Shown here: one piece after another, positions 42,757 through 51,291 of the stretch
Numbering within the stretch: position 1 is the stretch's first letter
How the letters are laid out: each line of letters begins with the position of its first letter
Assembly: GCA_001899635.1 (NCBI GenBank)
Contig: MKVQ01000043.1
Coordinates: 555,962 to 619,961, forward strand
Direction of reading: 5' to 3'
Length of the DNA: 64,000 bases
From: Myxococcales bacterium 68-20
GTDB taxonomy: Bacteria > Myxococcota_A > Polyangia > Polyangiales > Polyangiaceae
Made by a program: the position numbers and the translations under genes
Notes under the pieces: model-generated
Seen by the model: only the letters and a program-made list of their open reading frames with translations
Told to the model about the DNA's origin: nothing
The model's database searches: none

Positions 42757-44691
42757 TCACGCGGCCGCAGCCGTCATCCGCTCGCGCAGGAGGAGAGCTG
42801 CATGGGTCAACGCGTCCACCGCGTCCTCGATCTGCGCCGCGATCCGCGAGGTGAGCACGAAGACCTTGCCGCTGACGGCTTCTTCGCCCACGAGCCATCC
42901 GATGACGTTCCGCTCCGCATCGTCCATCTCGTGCTCCAAGCCGACGACCGTATCGACGGCATCGAGCACCTGATTGACGTCGATACGGCGCGCCGAGAGC
43001 ACGCTGGCGAGATAAGCATCGGCCGTCCGGACGAGGATGTCCCCCATCGCCTCGAGCAGACCACTCCTGAGGGAGGGCGACCACTCCGACGGGACGCGCG
43101 AGAGAAGAAATGCGGCCTCCTCGAGCCCGTCCGCAGCGTCGTCGGCGCGCTCGATGATCCGGCGGTAGTCCTCGGCGTCCGGCATTCGCGAGACCGCTGC
43201 ACGCAGGAGAAGGACGACGTCATCGGCCCGATGCTCGCGCTCCTTCGCCTCGTGCGCCATGGCTCGCATGTCGCCCCCGCGGGCGACCAGGGTCCCTTGC
43301 AGCTGATCGCGCAGCGACCTCGCCATCTCCGCGACGATCTCCGCGTGCCGGGAGATCGGCCCGAGGAGACGCTCGCCGCAGGCGTGGAAGCAACGCGCGA
43401 GCTCGGCTCGGATCTCGGAGCGAATGAGCGACTGCGAGCGTCCGTCACGGAGCCCATCACTGGACGAACGCAGGACGAAATGAAGGAACGCCGCCGCGGC
43501 TTCATCGCCGAGCACGTCATCCAGACGCTCGCCGAAGCGGAGCGGCGTCCGGATGACGGCCGCCATCGCGTCGAAGATCATCCGAGCGCCCCCCATCTCG
43601 AGGAGTCCGCGATGCCCGACGTGATTGGAGGCCGCCCACGAGAGGAGGCCGATGCTCGCCTCTTTGCGCACGAACTCACGCAGCGTCTTTCGCGCTCGAT
43701 TCCAGTCGATCAGGAACACGAGACGAGAGCCGAGGTGGTTCAAGAATCGCTCGAGCTCCTCCCGGCCGCGCGCCTCGAACGTCCCGACGCACTCGTAGAA
43801 GAGGCCGGCAGTCTCGAGCTCTCGTGCGGAGCGTGACCGTGTGTCTGCCCACTCGACGGGAAAGGGCTGGAGGAGGCTCTGGAAGAACTCGAGCCTCTGA
43901 ACGTGCACGTCGGTGTTGGTCACGACGACGCGCAGCTCATCGACATGAATGACGAGCACGTGCGCGGTCGTCTCGCCGATGTCGTTTTCGATGATGAGCG
44001 TCGGTCCGCTGCGCGTCGCCATCGTACCGAGACCGGGATGGCCGAACTTGAGGGCCTCGGTCTCGTGGACGCCGCGCACGAACGCGCCGACGAGCGGACG
44101 ATCGCTCGCCGAGAGCCCGTAGGCCTTCGCGCCCTCGATCTCGTCCGTCGCGAGCGACGCCTCGAGCCCGTCGACGGCCTTGTGCAGGTCGACGACGAGC
44201 AGGTGCGCGCTGTCCGCCCGCTCGCGTTCCGATGACGTCAGACGGCTGATCGCATCCCCCGAGAGCGTCCCGTCGCTCTCCGGCCGACATCGGGCGCGCA
44301 GTGCTGCCAGCCGTCTGTCGAAGTCGGCCGTGCTCTGGGCGTCGATGCGGTCCGGGCCTGCCACACGCAGCGGCACGATCATCTTGTCGACGTCGGAGAG
44401 AAGCCGGTCGACGATGCACCTCGACCGAGGCACGCGGTACTCGTCGTCCCGTCCCTGACGACTCTCCCCGATGACCCGGTCGAGGTCGGCGTCGTCGATC
44501 CCTGCGAGCTTTCGTTCGGTCGACAGATCGGGAGCGTCGAAGTCCACCGCGTCCGCATGGCTTCTCGCAAGCTGAAGAAGCGAGAAGAAGTACTTCGCAC
44601 GCCCGTTCGCGGCGAGCGCCTCGTGTACCAGCTCCGGAAGGAGCAGCTCCTTCTCGCCCAGGACCCCCACGATGGTGCTCTTCGTCGCCAC
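42757..44691 (-). CDS. Large protein with C-terminal PhoU/DUF47-like domain
   Basis: The 644-residue protein is not recognised over its first 430 residues. These begin MATKSTIVGVLGEKELLLPE. They include a beta-rich section (GPTLIIENDIGETTAHVLVIHVDELRVVVTNTDVHVQRLEFFQ) and FLIDWNRARKTLREF, which may form a nucleotidyl- or phosphotransfer-like core. The last 200 residues resemble PhoU/DUF47 helical bundles: EHRADDVVLLLRAAVSRM, DYRRIIERADDAADGLEEAAF and GLEHEMDDAERNVIG. DUF47 proteins accompany low-affinity phosphate transporters. No pit or pst gene is adjacent, and the extra N-terminal domain is unusual for the family. Confidence 0.65.
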   Translation of the reverse strand: MATKSTIVGVLGEKELLLPELVHEALAANGRAKYFFSLLQLARSHADAVDFDAPDLSTERKLAGIDDADLDRVIGESRQGRDDEYRVPRSRCIVDRLLSDVDKMIVPLRVAGPDRIDAQSTADFDRRLAALRARCRPESDGTLSGDAISRLTSSERERADSAHLLVVDLHKAVDGLEASLATDEIEGAKAYGLSASDRPLVGAFVRGVHETEALKFGHPGLGTMATRSGPTLIIENDIGETTAHVLVIHVDELRVVVTNTDVHVQRLEFFQSLLQPFPVEWADTRSRSARELETAGLFYECVGTFEARGREELERFLNHLGSRLVFLIDWNRARKTLREFVRKEASIGLLSWAASNHVGHRGLLEMGGARMIFDAMAAVIRTPLRFGERLDDVLGDEAAAAFLHFVLRSSSDGLRDGRSQSLIRSEIRAELARCFHACGERLLGPISRHAEIVAEMARSLRDQLQGTLVARGGDMRAMAHEAKEREHRADDVVLLLRAAVSRMPDAEDYRRIIERADDAADGLEEAAFLLSRVPSEWSPSLRSGLLEAMGDILVRTADAYLASVLSARRIDVNQVLDAVDTVVGLEHEMDDAERNVIGWLVGEEAVSGKVFVLTSRIAAQIEDAVDALTHAALLLRERMTAAAA

Positions 44692-44930
44692 GGCTCACCT
44701 CACGTCGTTGCCCCTGCAGTCACGTCGGCCACATCGGCGGCGAGCGCATCGGAAGCGCGCCACGGTCCGCACGCCACGCGGCCCTGCGTGCCCCCGCCGA
44801 ATACCGTGCTCGTCGTCGAGAGACCCATTCATCGACGCAAGCATCGCGGGTGCCAGCCGCGGCCCGGCCGCCACGAGTCCAATTCGAACGGCCCCGGTAC
44901 GCGTTGCGGCAGTGGTCCGGCCAATCGCGC

Positions 44931-45347
44931 TCAGCCGTCCGCGCGATCGGCGAGGAACGTGCGAACGTCGTCGAGCTCCGGGCCTCCGCTCTGCGCGATC
45001 GCTTTCACGCGCGACCACATCGCATCGTCGATCTCGGAGGTCCCCTCGTCCTCGTTCGACTCGAGCAGATCCACGAACGAAAGCGCCGCCTGTTCACGGA
45101 CGGCCGCGATTCCGTCCTGGAGCGCGATCGCGAGAACGCGGTAACCCCACCCGGGAGGTCCCTCGGAGACGACGTACGCGAGGGCTTCGCGCCACGCGTC
45201 GTCGCGGGTGGGAAACGCTGCCACGAGAGACCGCCAGTCCTCGTCCTTGGCCATCCAGACCCAGTCGAAGTGCTCGTCGGGCGCGTCGAGCGCCTCCGTC
45301 ATGTGCTCGTCGAGCCAGTCGAATGCTCTTCCCATCGACCGGAGCAT
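44931..45347 (-). CDS. Hypothetical protein
   Basis: No family is recognised. From the ATG at 45347 (45335 is also possible) the 138-residue product is acidic and mostly helical. It starts MLRSMGRAFDWLDEHMTEAL and contains FDWVWMAKDEDWRSLVAAFPTRDDAWREALAYV, AIALQDGIAAVREQAALSFVDLL and a final ELDDVRTFLADRADG. There is no signal peptide or membrane segment. It resembles small soluble proteins of the SUKH- or immunity-like size class, but no motif confirms this. The 239 bp before it, up to the DUF47 gene's start, hold nothing else I can support. Confidence 0.5.
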   Translation of the reverse strand: MLRSMGRAFDWLDEHMTEALDAPDEHFDWVWMAKDEDWRSLVAAFPTRDDAWREALAYVVSEGPPGWGYRVLAIALQDGIAAVREQAALSFVDLLESNEDEGTSEIDDAMWSRVKAIAQSGGPELDDVRTFLADRADG

Positions 45348-45504
45348 CGCGCGGTTCCCGCCCGGTGGCGAGCGCTCTCCATGCGCCGCGCTACCCATCG
45401 TACAAGCCACAACGGACGACTCAGCTTGCCCCTGCTACACTCCGATCTGGTCGCGAGACGTTCCCCGAACGGACGCAGCGAACGCTGCGTCGACGAGAGA
45501 CTGC

Positions 45505-46371
45505 ATGGCCTTCGTGAGTCGCATCGGAGCATGGCGTCTCCTGGTCCTCGCCGTCGGCGTAGCAGCGACGGCCTGTTCGCTGCTGCTCGACACCGACCAG
45601 TTCGTCGGCCGCGAGACTGCGAGCGCCCTCGACGCGGGTGGAAGCGAAAGCGGCCTGGAGGCCAGCGTCATCGATGCGGACTCCGGTAGCGCGGACTCGG
45701 GCCCCACCTACCGAGACGAGGTCCTCGCCGACAATCCGCTCGCGTACTACCGGCTGGGGGAGACCTCCGGCACTGTGGCGCTCGACGAGACCGGACACGG
45801 ACACACGGGGACGCCTGTCGCCGTCGTGCAGGGCGTCCCCGGAGCATTGGCCTCGGACCCGAACACCGCCATTTCGATCGTGAAGGCGGCGACCAGCCAC
45901 GTGGCGCTCAGCGACCGCTTGACCGTGCAAGGCCGAGCCGCATTCTCGATCGAGGCCTGGCTCGGGCCGAACGCGCTCGACGAGACGTTTCGCTTCGCGG
46001 TTTGCAACGAACGAGCTGCGCCGCGACATGGCTACGCCATCGTGCTCCACATCGAGCATGGCGTCTTCTTCGAGCGCTATGTCGCGAACGACCAGAAGGC
46101 CACTCCCGGGGCAGCGATCGCGACCGGCGTCTACAGCCATGTCGTCGGGACGTACGATGGGACGACGCTCCGTCTTTACGTCAATGGCGTGCTCGCCGGC
46201 GAAGAGGGCGACGTCCGGAACATGCCGGCCTACACGACTCCCGCCGCCATCGGCGCCTTCTTGCAGTTTGCCGACAGCGTGTTCGACGGCGCCGTCGACG
46301 AGGTCGCGCTCTACGCGACGGCACTCGCGCCTGATCGCGTGAAAGCCCACTTCGACGCCGCGCGACGCTGA
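45505..46371 (+). CDS. LamG-domain lipoprotein
   Basis: The ATG at 45505 begins a signal sequence with lipobox (GVAATACSLLLDT). An acidic linker and a LamG/concanavalin-like jelly roll follow, starting at residue 72 with NPLAYYRLGETSGTVALDETGHGHTGT. Later parts are AFSIEAWLGPNALDETF, SHVVGTYDGTTLRLYVNGVLAG and DGAVDEVALYATALAPDRVKAHF, all typical of this fold. It should be a surface-displayed carbohydrate- or protein-binding lipoprotein. It is divergent from the hypothetical gene at 44931-45347. The ligand is unknown. Confidence 0.8.
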   Translation: MAFVSRIGAWRLLVLAVGVAATACSLLLDTDQFVGRETASALDAGGSESGLEASVIDADSGSADSGPTYRDEVLADNPLAYYRLGETSGTVALDETGHGHTGTPVAVVQGVPGALASDPNTAISIVKAATSHVALSDRLTVQGRAAFSIEAWLGPNALDETFRFAVCNERAAPRHGYAIVLHIEHGVFFERYVANDQKATPGAAIATGVYSHVVGTYDGTTLRLYVNGVLAGEEGDVRNMPAYTTPAAIGAFLQFADSVFDGAVDEVALYATALAPDRVKAHFDAARR

Positions 46372-46496
46372 CGGTCGGTCCGCGGCTCCGAAGCCCGTCG
46401 TGTTCGTCGTCGCGCCCGCGTAGGATAGGCATTCATGGCTGCCCGCGCTGCCGCTCCCCCCGCGCTCGACCACGATGCCGTCATGACGATCTCGTC

Positions 46497-46892
46497 ATGA
46501 ACTGTCCCCGATGCATGCCGAAGGGCGGTGTCGCCGCGAGCCCCTACCGCGGCGAGCTCCGGCGAGGTCCGGCCGTCGTCCTCGAGCGTGAGAAGCACGC
46601 CGCAGCGGGAGTCCAGATCGCGCGCTGCCCCGTGTGTCGCGGCGTGTTCGCCGAACACGAAGCCCTCGCCACCATCGAGAGCACCGCGCGCCGGAAGAAG
46701 CGCGGGCCATCGCTCGCGGGCGTCGTCGGACGTGCCTACGAGCCGCCGACCGAGGCGATGTCGTGCCCGTCGTGCTCAGGCGAGACGACACGGCGCGAGT
46801 GGAGCATGGGCACGCTCGTCTTCGTCGACGTGTGCGTCGAGTGCCGTGGCGTCTGGCTCGACAGCGGGGAGCTCGAGACGCTCGGCGGGTGA
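46497..46892 (+). CDS. Zinc-ribbon (zf-TFIIB-like) protein
   Basis: The 131-residue protein holds two zinc ribbons of the zf-TFIIB type. The first has MNCPRC and IARCPVCRGVFAEHEALATI. The second has MSCPSCSGETTRREW and VDVCVECRGVWLDSGELETLGG. Each has two CxxC pairs plus the C-x-G-x-W/F-x-D/E-x2-E-L motif. A 22-codon frame starting at 46435 ends in an ATGA overlap with this start and may be a leader. The cellular role of such proteins is not known. A soluble zinc- or nucleic-acid-binding role is the usual suggestion. Confidence 0.75.
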   Translation: MNCPRCMPKGGVAASPYRGELRRGPAVVLEREKHAAAGVQIARCPVCRGVFAEHEALATIESTARRKKRGPSLAGVVGRAYEPPTEAMSCPSCSGETTRREWSMGTLVFVDVCVECRGVWLDSGELETLGG

Positions 46893-47030
46893 CCGTCGAC
46901 GGTGCACGATCGACGGTCCACGCTCGCGCGAAGCTCGGTCCGAATCGACCTGCGCCGGAGGCGCTTCGATGTCGCGCGTGTCGTCACCGACGGACGCGAG
47001 CGAAGGGCGCTCGTCGTGTAGAGTAGCGCC

Positions 47031-48401
47031 ATGGTCCACGCATCCTTCGGCCGCTGGCCGGGTCTTCTCCTCGGTGCCGCGTCTGTCCTCGGCCTGCTGG
47101 CTGCGTGCGACAAGACAAAGGCCACCGCCGACGCGCCGACGGCGCCCGGCTCTTCGCGCCCGGAGTCGACCGAGACGCCGCCGCCCGTCGAATCCTCGAA
47201 GGCACCGCCGACTCCCCCACCCCCGAGCGAGGTCCCGGTGAACATGCCGACTGCGGAAAAGACCAAAGCGATCGCGGCTGGCTCGAACGCATTCGCCTTC
47301 GAGCTCTGGGCCCGGACCCGAAAGAGCGCAAAGGACAACTTTGCATTGTCGCCGGCGAGCATCTCGATGGCTTTCGCGATGACCTACGGCGGCGCGAAGG
47401 GCGAGACCGCCGCGCAGATGAAGAAGGTGTTCCACTTCCCCGAGGAGCCCGCGGCGCTGATGGCATCGTGGGGCGGGCTCGGTCGCGCCCTCTCCGATCC
47501 GAGCCGGCCGATCACGCTTCGCGTCGCGAACCGCCTCTTCGGCGAGAAGACGTACGGCTTCGAGCAGGCCTACGTGGATCGGACGCGCACGGCCTTCGGC
47601 GCCGCGCTCGAGCCGGTCGACTTCAAGAATGCACCCGACCCGGCTCGCCAGCTGATCAACACGTGGGTCGAGGATCAGACCGAGAAGCGCATCAAGGATC
47701 TGCTGCCCGCCGGCTCGATCAAGCCGTTGACGCGCATGGTCCTCGTCAATGCCATCTACTTCCTCGGCAACTGGGAGCGGCAGTTCGACGCGAAGAACAC
47801 GCAGAGCGAGCCGTTCCACACGAGCTCAGCGAAGACGAAGCAGGTGCCGATGATGCACCAGAGCAACTACTTCGCCGCCGCGCAGGTCGGCGACGTGAAG
47901 GTCCTCGAGCTGGCCTACAAGGGCGACTCCGCCTCGTTCCTCGCCGTGCTTCCGGAGAAGGTCGACGGGCTCGCCGCCGTCGAAGCTTCGCTCTCGAGCG
48001 CCACCCTCGACTCCTGGAAGCGCGCGGTGAAGGGCCAGACGGTCGCCGTGTCGCTCCCGCGCTTCGAGCTGAATCCGAGCTCGTCCTTCCCCCTCTCGTC
48101 GGAGCTCAGTGCGCTCGGCATGCCAATCCCGTTCGACTCGGCGAAGGCGGACTTCACGGCGATGGGCAACCCGACCAACCCGAACGAGCGCCTCAACATC
48201 GACGAGGCCTTTCACAAGGCGTTCGTGAAGGTCGACGAGAAGGGCACCGAGGCCGCGGCCGCCACGGCAGTGGTCATGGCCGCGCGCGGCGGGCCGCCCC
48301 CGAAGCCGTTCGAGTTCAAGGCAGACCGCCCGTTCCTCTTCTTCGTGCTCGACAAGGCGTCCGGTCTCGTCCTCTTCATGGGACGCGTCACCGAGCCGTG
48401 A
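47031..48401 (+). CDS. Serpin-family protease inhibitor lipoprotein
   Basis: The 456-residue protein has a lipoprotein signal (GLLAACDKTK, Cys26) and a Pro/Ser-rich linker, then a full serpin domain (about 75-456). It includes NFALSPASISMAFAMTYGGA, NAIYFLGNWERQFD and AFHKAFVKVDEKGTEAAAATA. The C-terminus is KADRPFLFFVLDKASGLVLFMGRV. The hinge GTEAAAATA is that of an inhibitory serpin. Counting the reactive loop from P15 Gly places Arg at P1 and Gly at P1', predicting trypsin-like target proteases. Inhibition follows the family's suicide mechanism. Anchoring to the cell surface suggests defence against external or self-secreted proteases. Confidence 0.9.
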   Translation: MVHASFGRWPGLLLGAASVLGLLAACDKTKATADAPTAPGSSRPESTETPPPVESSKAPPTPPPPSEVPVNMPTAEKTKAIAAGSNAFAFELWARTRKSAKDNFALSPASISMAFAMTYGGAKGETAAQMKKVFHFPEEPAALMASWGGLGRALSDPSRPITLRVANRLFGEKTYGFEQAYVDRTRTAFGAALEPVDFKNAPDPARQLINTWVEDQTEKRIKDLLPAGSIKPLTRMVLVNAIYFLGNWERQFDAKNTQSEPFHTSSAKTKQVPMMHQSNYFAAAQVGDVKVLELAYKGDSASFLAVLPEKVDGLAAVEASLSSATLDSWKRAVKGQTVAVSLPRFELNPSSSFPLSSELSALGMPIPFDSAKADFTAMGNPTNPNERLNIDEAFHKAFVKVDEKGTEAAAATAVVMAARGGPPPKPFEFKADRPFLFFVLDKASGLVLFMGRVTEP

Positions 48402-48467
48402 TCGGACGCGCTCGAGCCGACACGCTCAGGCGCCATCAGCGGTCGTTCCGTCACTGGTCGCGAAGGC

Positions 48468-48486
48468 ACGGCGCGCAGCGCGCCGT
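48468..48486. terminator. Palindrome between serpin and beta-propeller genes
   Basis: ACGGCGCGC-A-GCGCGCCGT is a perfect palindrome. As RNA it folds to a 7-bp stem with a 5-base loop on either strand. It lies 67 bp after the serpin stop and touches the last base of the convergent propeller gene. It is a probable two-way terminator without T-tract. Confidence 0.5.
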
Positions 48487-49712
48487 CAGGGCTTCGCGAC
48501 CTTGAGGATCATGCCATCGCGATATCCGCCGGCGGCGGCTCCACGCACGCTCACGTAGATGCTCGTCCCATCCGTCGTCACGGCGGTCGGGTAGGTCAGA
48601 CCGTCCGCCAGCGTCACTGCCCCGGTTCCGTCGAGGTTCGCGCGCCGCAGGCGTCCGTCGAGATGATCCGGCTCGCTGCCGGCTTCCGTCCAGTAAAGGC
48701 CATCCGGATCGACCGTGAGCGCGTTCGCGGCGATGGCGCTCGTGACGATCTCGGCGTGCTGGGTCCCGTCCCAGCGCGCGCGGTGCACGGTGCCGTCACC
48801 CTGGTTCGCCCAGTAGACCCACGTCGAGTCCACGGCGATGCCGCGCGGCAAAGCCTGGTCCGTCGCGACGAGGTCGGTCTTGGTCCCCGCGAGGTCGGTC
48901 GTCGCGATGTATCCGTCGACCTCGAGCTGGCCCGAGGCGGTGATGAACACCCTGTCACCGCGGACGGCGACGGCGTTCGGATGGTCGAGCCCGCTTCCGA
49001 TCGTGCCCCCGCCGCCGGAGGTCGAGTCGAACACCCGGCGACGCGCCTCGCCCGTACTCGGGCCCGAGCCTGCGTTGATCCAGACCGCGCTCTTCGACTC
49101 CAGCGCGATCTTGCTCGCGCTCGGTTCGTTCGGAGCGAAGACCTCGAACGGCCTGCCGTCGAGCGGCACGCGCACGACGCGCCCGGCCGAGCCCCGCCCC
49201 TGCGTCACGTAGGCGAACTCGGTGTTCACGGCGATGCCGGTGAAGTCCTGCCCGGCGTCGAGGAGCTCCGAGACGCAGCCTGCGTCGCACGGAGCGATCG
49301 GCGCGCGCCCGAGCCGACCGTCCGCGAGGTCGCTCGTGGTCGTGCCCTGCTCGACCCAGTAGACGTGCGCGCCGCTTACGGCGAGATCGACGGGCGAGCG
49401 CCGATCTTTGGCGAGGACGAGAGGCTGACATACCCCGGCCTTGCACGCGCCGCCTTGGCACGAGTGCCCGCACCGACCGCAGTTGGCCGGATCGTTCGCA
49501 GCCGGCGTGGTGCACTCGGTGCTCGAGTCCGAGTCGCCCGTCGCGCCGTCACTCTCCGTCGTATCCGCGTCCGCGGCCCGCGGAGCCACCTTGAGCTCGC
49601 CACACGCCTGCGAACCGGCGACGAGCACGAACGCAACGACGGCGGTGCCGACCGATCCCCTCAGCAACCGATTCACGACTTCGAAGATACCGCGAATCCC
49701 CCATATCGACAC
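48486..49712 (-). CDS. Beta-propeller lipoprotein
   Basis: The 408-residue product has a hydrophobic signal with lipobox (VVAFVLVAGSQACGEL). A Cys cluster of the stigma type follows (ECTTPAANDPANCGRCGHSCQGG, then ACKAGVCQP). Repeats are of the form VYWVEQGTTTSDLADGRLGRA, SAVWINAGSG, YWANQGDGTVHRARWDGT and GLYWTEAGSEPDHLDGRLRRA. The YW-x2-x-GD pattern recalls LDL-receptor class B/NHL-type propellers. It is probably displayed at the surface. The N-terminal 13 residues before the GTG/Val in VVNRLLRGS may not be translated. Ligand unknown. Confidence 0.75.
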   Translation of the reverse strand: MSIWGIRGIFEVVNRLLRGSVGTAVVAFVLVAGSQACGELKVAPRAADADTTESDGATGDSDSSTECTTPAANDPANCGRCGHSCQGGACKAGVCQPLVLAKDRRSPVDLAVSGAHVYWVEQGTTTSDLADGRLGRAPIAPCDAGCVSELLDAGQDFTGIAVNTEFAYVTQGRGSAGRVVRVPLDGRPFEVFAPNEPSASKIALESKSAVWINAGSGPSTGEARRRVFDSTSGGGGTIGSGLDHPNAVAVRGDRVFITASGQLEVDGYIATTDLAGTKTDLVATDQALPRGIAVDSTWVYWANQGDGTVHRARWDGTQHAEIVTSAIAANALTVDPDGLYWTEAGSEPDHLDGRLRRANLDGTGAVTLADGLTYPTAVTTDGTSIYVSVRGAAAGGYRDGMILKVAKP

Positions 49713-49795
49713 TTCTCATCGCGGTGCGACACTGCGGGCGATCGTGGTCGAAGCCCCCCAAGGCAGGGAGCGACGATGCACGTAGGATCGCCCAG

Positions 49796-51208
49796 CTAAA
49801 AGCTCTGATTGAAGTTGATGAAGAGCTGCGCATCCTCACGAGAGAAGGCAGCATCGGCCACGATCACAGTGGAGCGGTTCCACCCGATGCGGAGGCCGGC
49901 TCCCGCCGAAGCGCGGAGCGTGGGTGCCACGACGAACACCCGATCGCCCACGGATCCGAGATCGAGGAACGGAGCGAGCGTCAGCGTGACGTTCTCTCGT
50001 CCGATGTCGAAGTCGGCGATGCGGTGTCGGAGCTCGATGTTCACGAAGCCCACCGTTCGTCCGAGGAAGCGGTTCGCCTTGAATCCTCGCAGGGCCTGCG
50101 ACCCGCCGAGCGCGCGAATGCTCCCTTCGGCGCTCCATTGGTCCTGGAACTCGAAGAAGGGCGCCTGGTCTCCGAGGATCGTGCCGTACCCGAGCCTCGT
50201 CGCGAGGAGCGTTCTCCGCAGGACGCGCGGCGCGATCGGCATGTAGTGCCGCGCCTGGAAGAGCATCTTGTGGAACTGGAAGTCGGAGCCGATGTACCGG
50301 CCCGAATGCTCGTTCGCGAGCTCGAGGAAGACGCCTCGATACGGGTCGGGCTCGAAGTCGCGAGTGTCGTACATCAGCGAGAGCTGGACGAGGGAGACCC
50401 GTCCGCCACCGAGACCGAACACGCGCCCAGCCTCGGCGTCCTCGCGGAGCAGCGAGCGTCCGTTCGGCACGCGAGCACTCTGTCCCGTCGCCCGGTCGGC
50501 TGCATCGACGAGCACGTTCTCGTAGGTGCCGTACGAGAGGTGCTGAATCTCGTAGCCGACGAGGACACGCCAGTTCCCGTCGCCGAGGACACGATCCCCC
50601 TTCACGTTGAGCATCCACTCGCGTTCGAGGAACAGGTGCCGCAGGTTGTCCGCGACGACGGGCGCTTCGCCCGGACCTCCAGGGCGCGTGGCCGAGAGGG
50701 CGCGTGCGTAGGTCGAGTACTTGCCGTGCGGGAACGGCGCCAGCGAGTCCTCGGTAAGGCCGAAGTAGAGGTTGTTCGGCGCGCTCTCGAACTTCGCGTC
50801 GACCTTGAGGCGCCACGCCGTGTCGGCGATGAACGGCGCGTCGAGCTTGAGCGCGAGCGCTGCCGCGTTGCCCGTCGTGTACTCGGCCTTGACGCCGAGC
50901 CGAGCCCTGTACGGCGTGTACGCGAAGAACGGATCGTCGCGCATGCCGTTGTAGTGGAGGTATCCAGTCGCCCCGCCGCCGACTCCGTTCAGCGGGTCCG
51001 AGCTGAAGAACGGCAGCCCCGTCACGTAGAAGCCCTCGCGCTTCTTCGCGACGTCAGGATCGCTCATCCGCTTCTTCTGCGAGACGAACGCAGGGAGGGC
51101 CGCGGGACGAGCTTGTTCCGAAGGCTCCTGTGCAGAGGCTCGTCGCGAGACGAGCGCGATCGTGGCGTGAACGAGGACGACGAGCGCAACCGTGAAGCGA
51201 GAAGACAC
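49796..51208 (-). CDS. Omp85/BamA-like outer-membrane barrel protein without POTRA domains
   Basis: The 470-residue protein has an N-terminal signal peptide (ALVVLVHATIALVSRRASAQ) and then a 16-strand-type barrel. Strands include GFYVTGLPFFSSDPLNGVGGGATGYL and WRVLVGYEIQHLSYGTYEN. The Omp85 L6 signature is GGSQALRGFKANRFLG, with the conserved R-G-F. It ends IVADAAFSREDAQLFINFNQSF with a C-terminal Phe, as outer-membrane barrels do. No POTRA repeats precede the barrel, so it is closer to the stand-alone 'surface antigen' members than to BamA. It is divergent from a two-component system, with tandem repeats between them, and may be under its control. Confidence 0.75.
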   Translation of the reverse strand: MSSRFTVALVVLVHATIALVSRRASAQEPSEQARPAALPAFVSQKKRMSDPDVAKKREGFYVTGLPFFSSDPLNGVGGGATGYLHYNGMRDDPFFAYTPYRARLGVKAEYTTGNAAALALKLDAPFIADTAWRLKVDAKFESAPNNLYFGLTEDSLAPFPHGKYSTYARALSATRPGGPGEAPVVADNLRHLFLEREWMLNVKGDRVLGDGNWRVLVGYEIQHLSYGTYENVLVDAADRATGQSARVPNGRSLLREDAEAGRVFGLGGGRVSLVQLSLMYDTRDFEPDPYRGVFLELANEHSGRYIGSDFQFHKMLFQARHYMPIAPRVLRRTLLATRLGYGTILGDQAPFFEFQDQWSAEGSIRALGGSQALRGFKANRFLGRTVGFVNIELRHRIADFDIGRENVTLTLAPFLDLGSVGDRVFVVAPTLRASAGAGLRIGWNRSTVIVADAAFSREDAQLFINFNQSF

Positions 51209-51228
51209 GAGCGATGGTCCGACACGAA

Positions 51229-51245
51229 CGTGAAGAATTCGTGAA
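51229..51245. promoter_or_regulatory. Tandem CGTGAA-n5-CGTGAA direct repeat between divergent genes
   Basis: CGTGAAGAATTCGTGAA repeats its hexamer with an 11-bp period, one helical turn. A third CGTGAA lies at 51191-51196. OmpR/PhoB-family regulators bind such head-to-tail repeats. The site lies between the Omp85-like gene and the OmpR-type regulator gene and could control both. Binding is inferred. Confidence 0.45.
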
Positions 51246-51291
51246 CGGATGCGCGAGCTCGTTTCGAGCCGGCTCGGGTTAGAGTGCGTGC

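Noticed and set aside
42166..43836. 556-codon plus-strand frame
   Set aside because: It lies opposite the DUF1697 and DUF47-like genes and has an Arg/Glu/His-rich composition with no domain.
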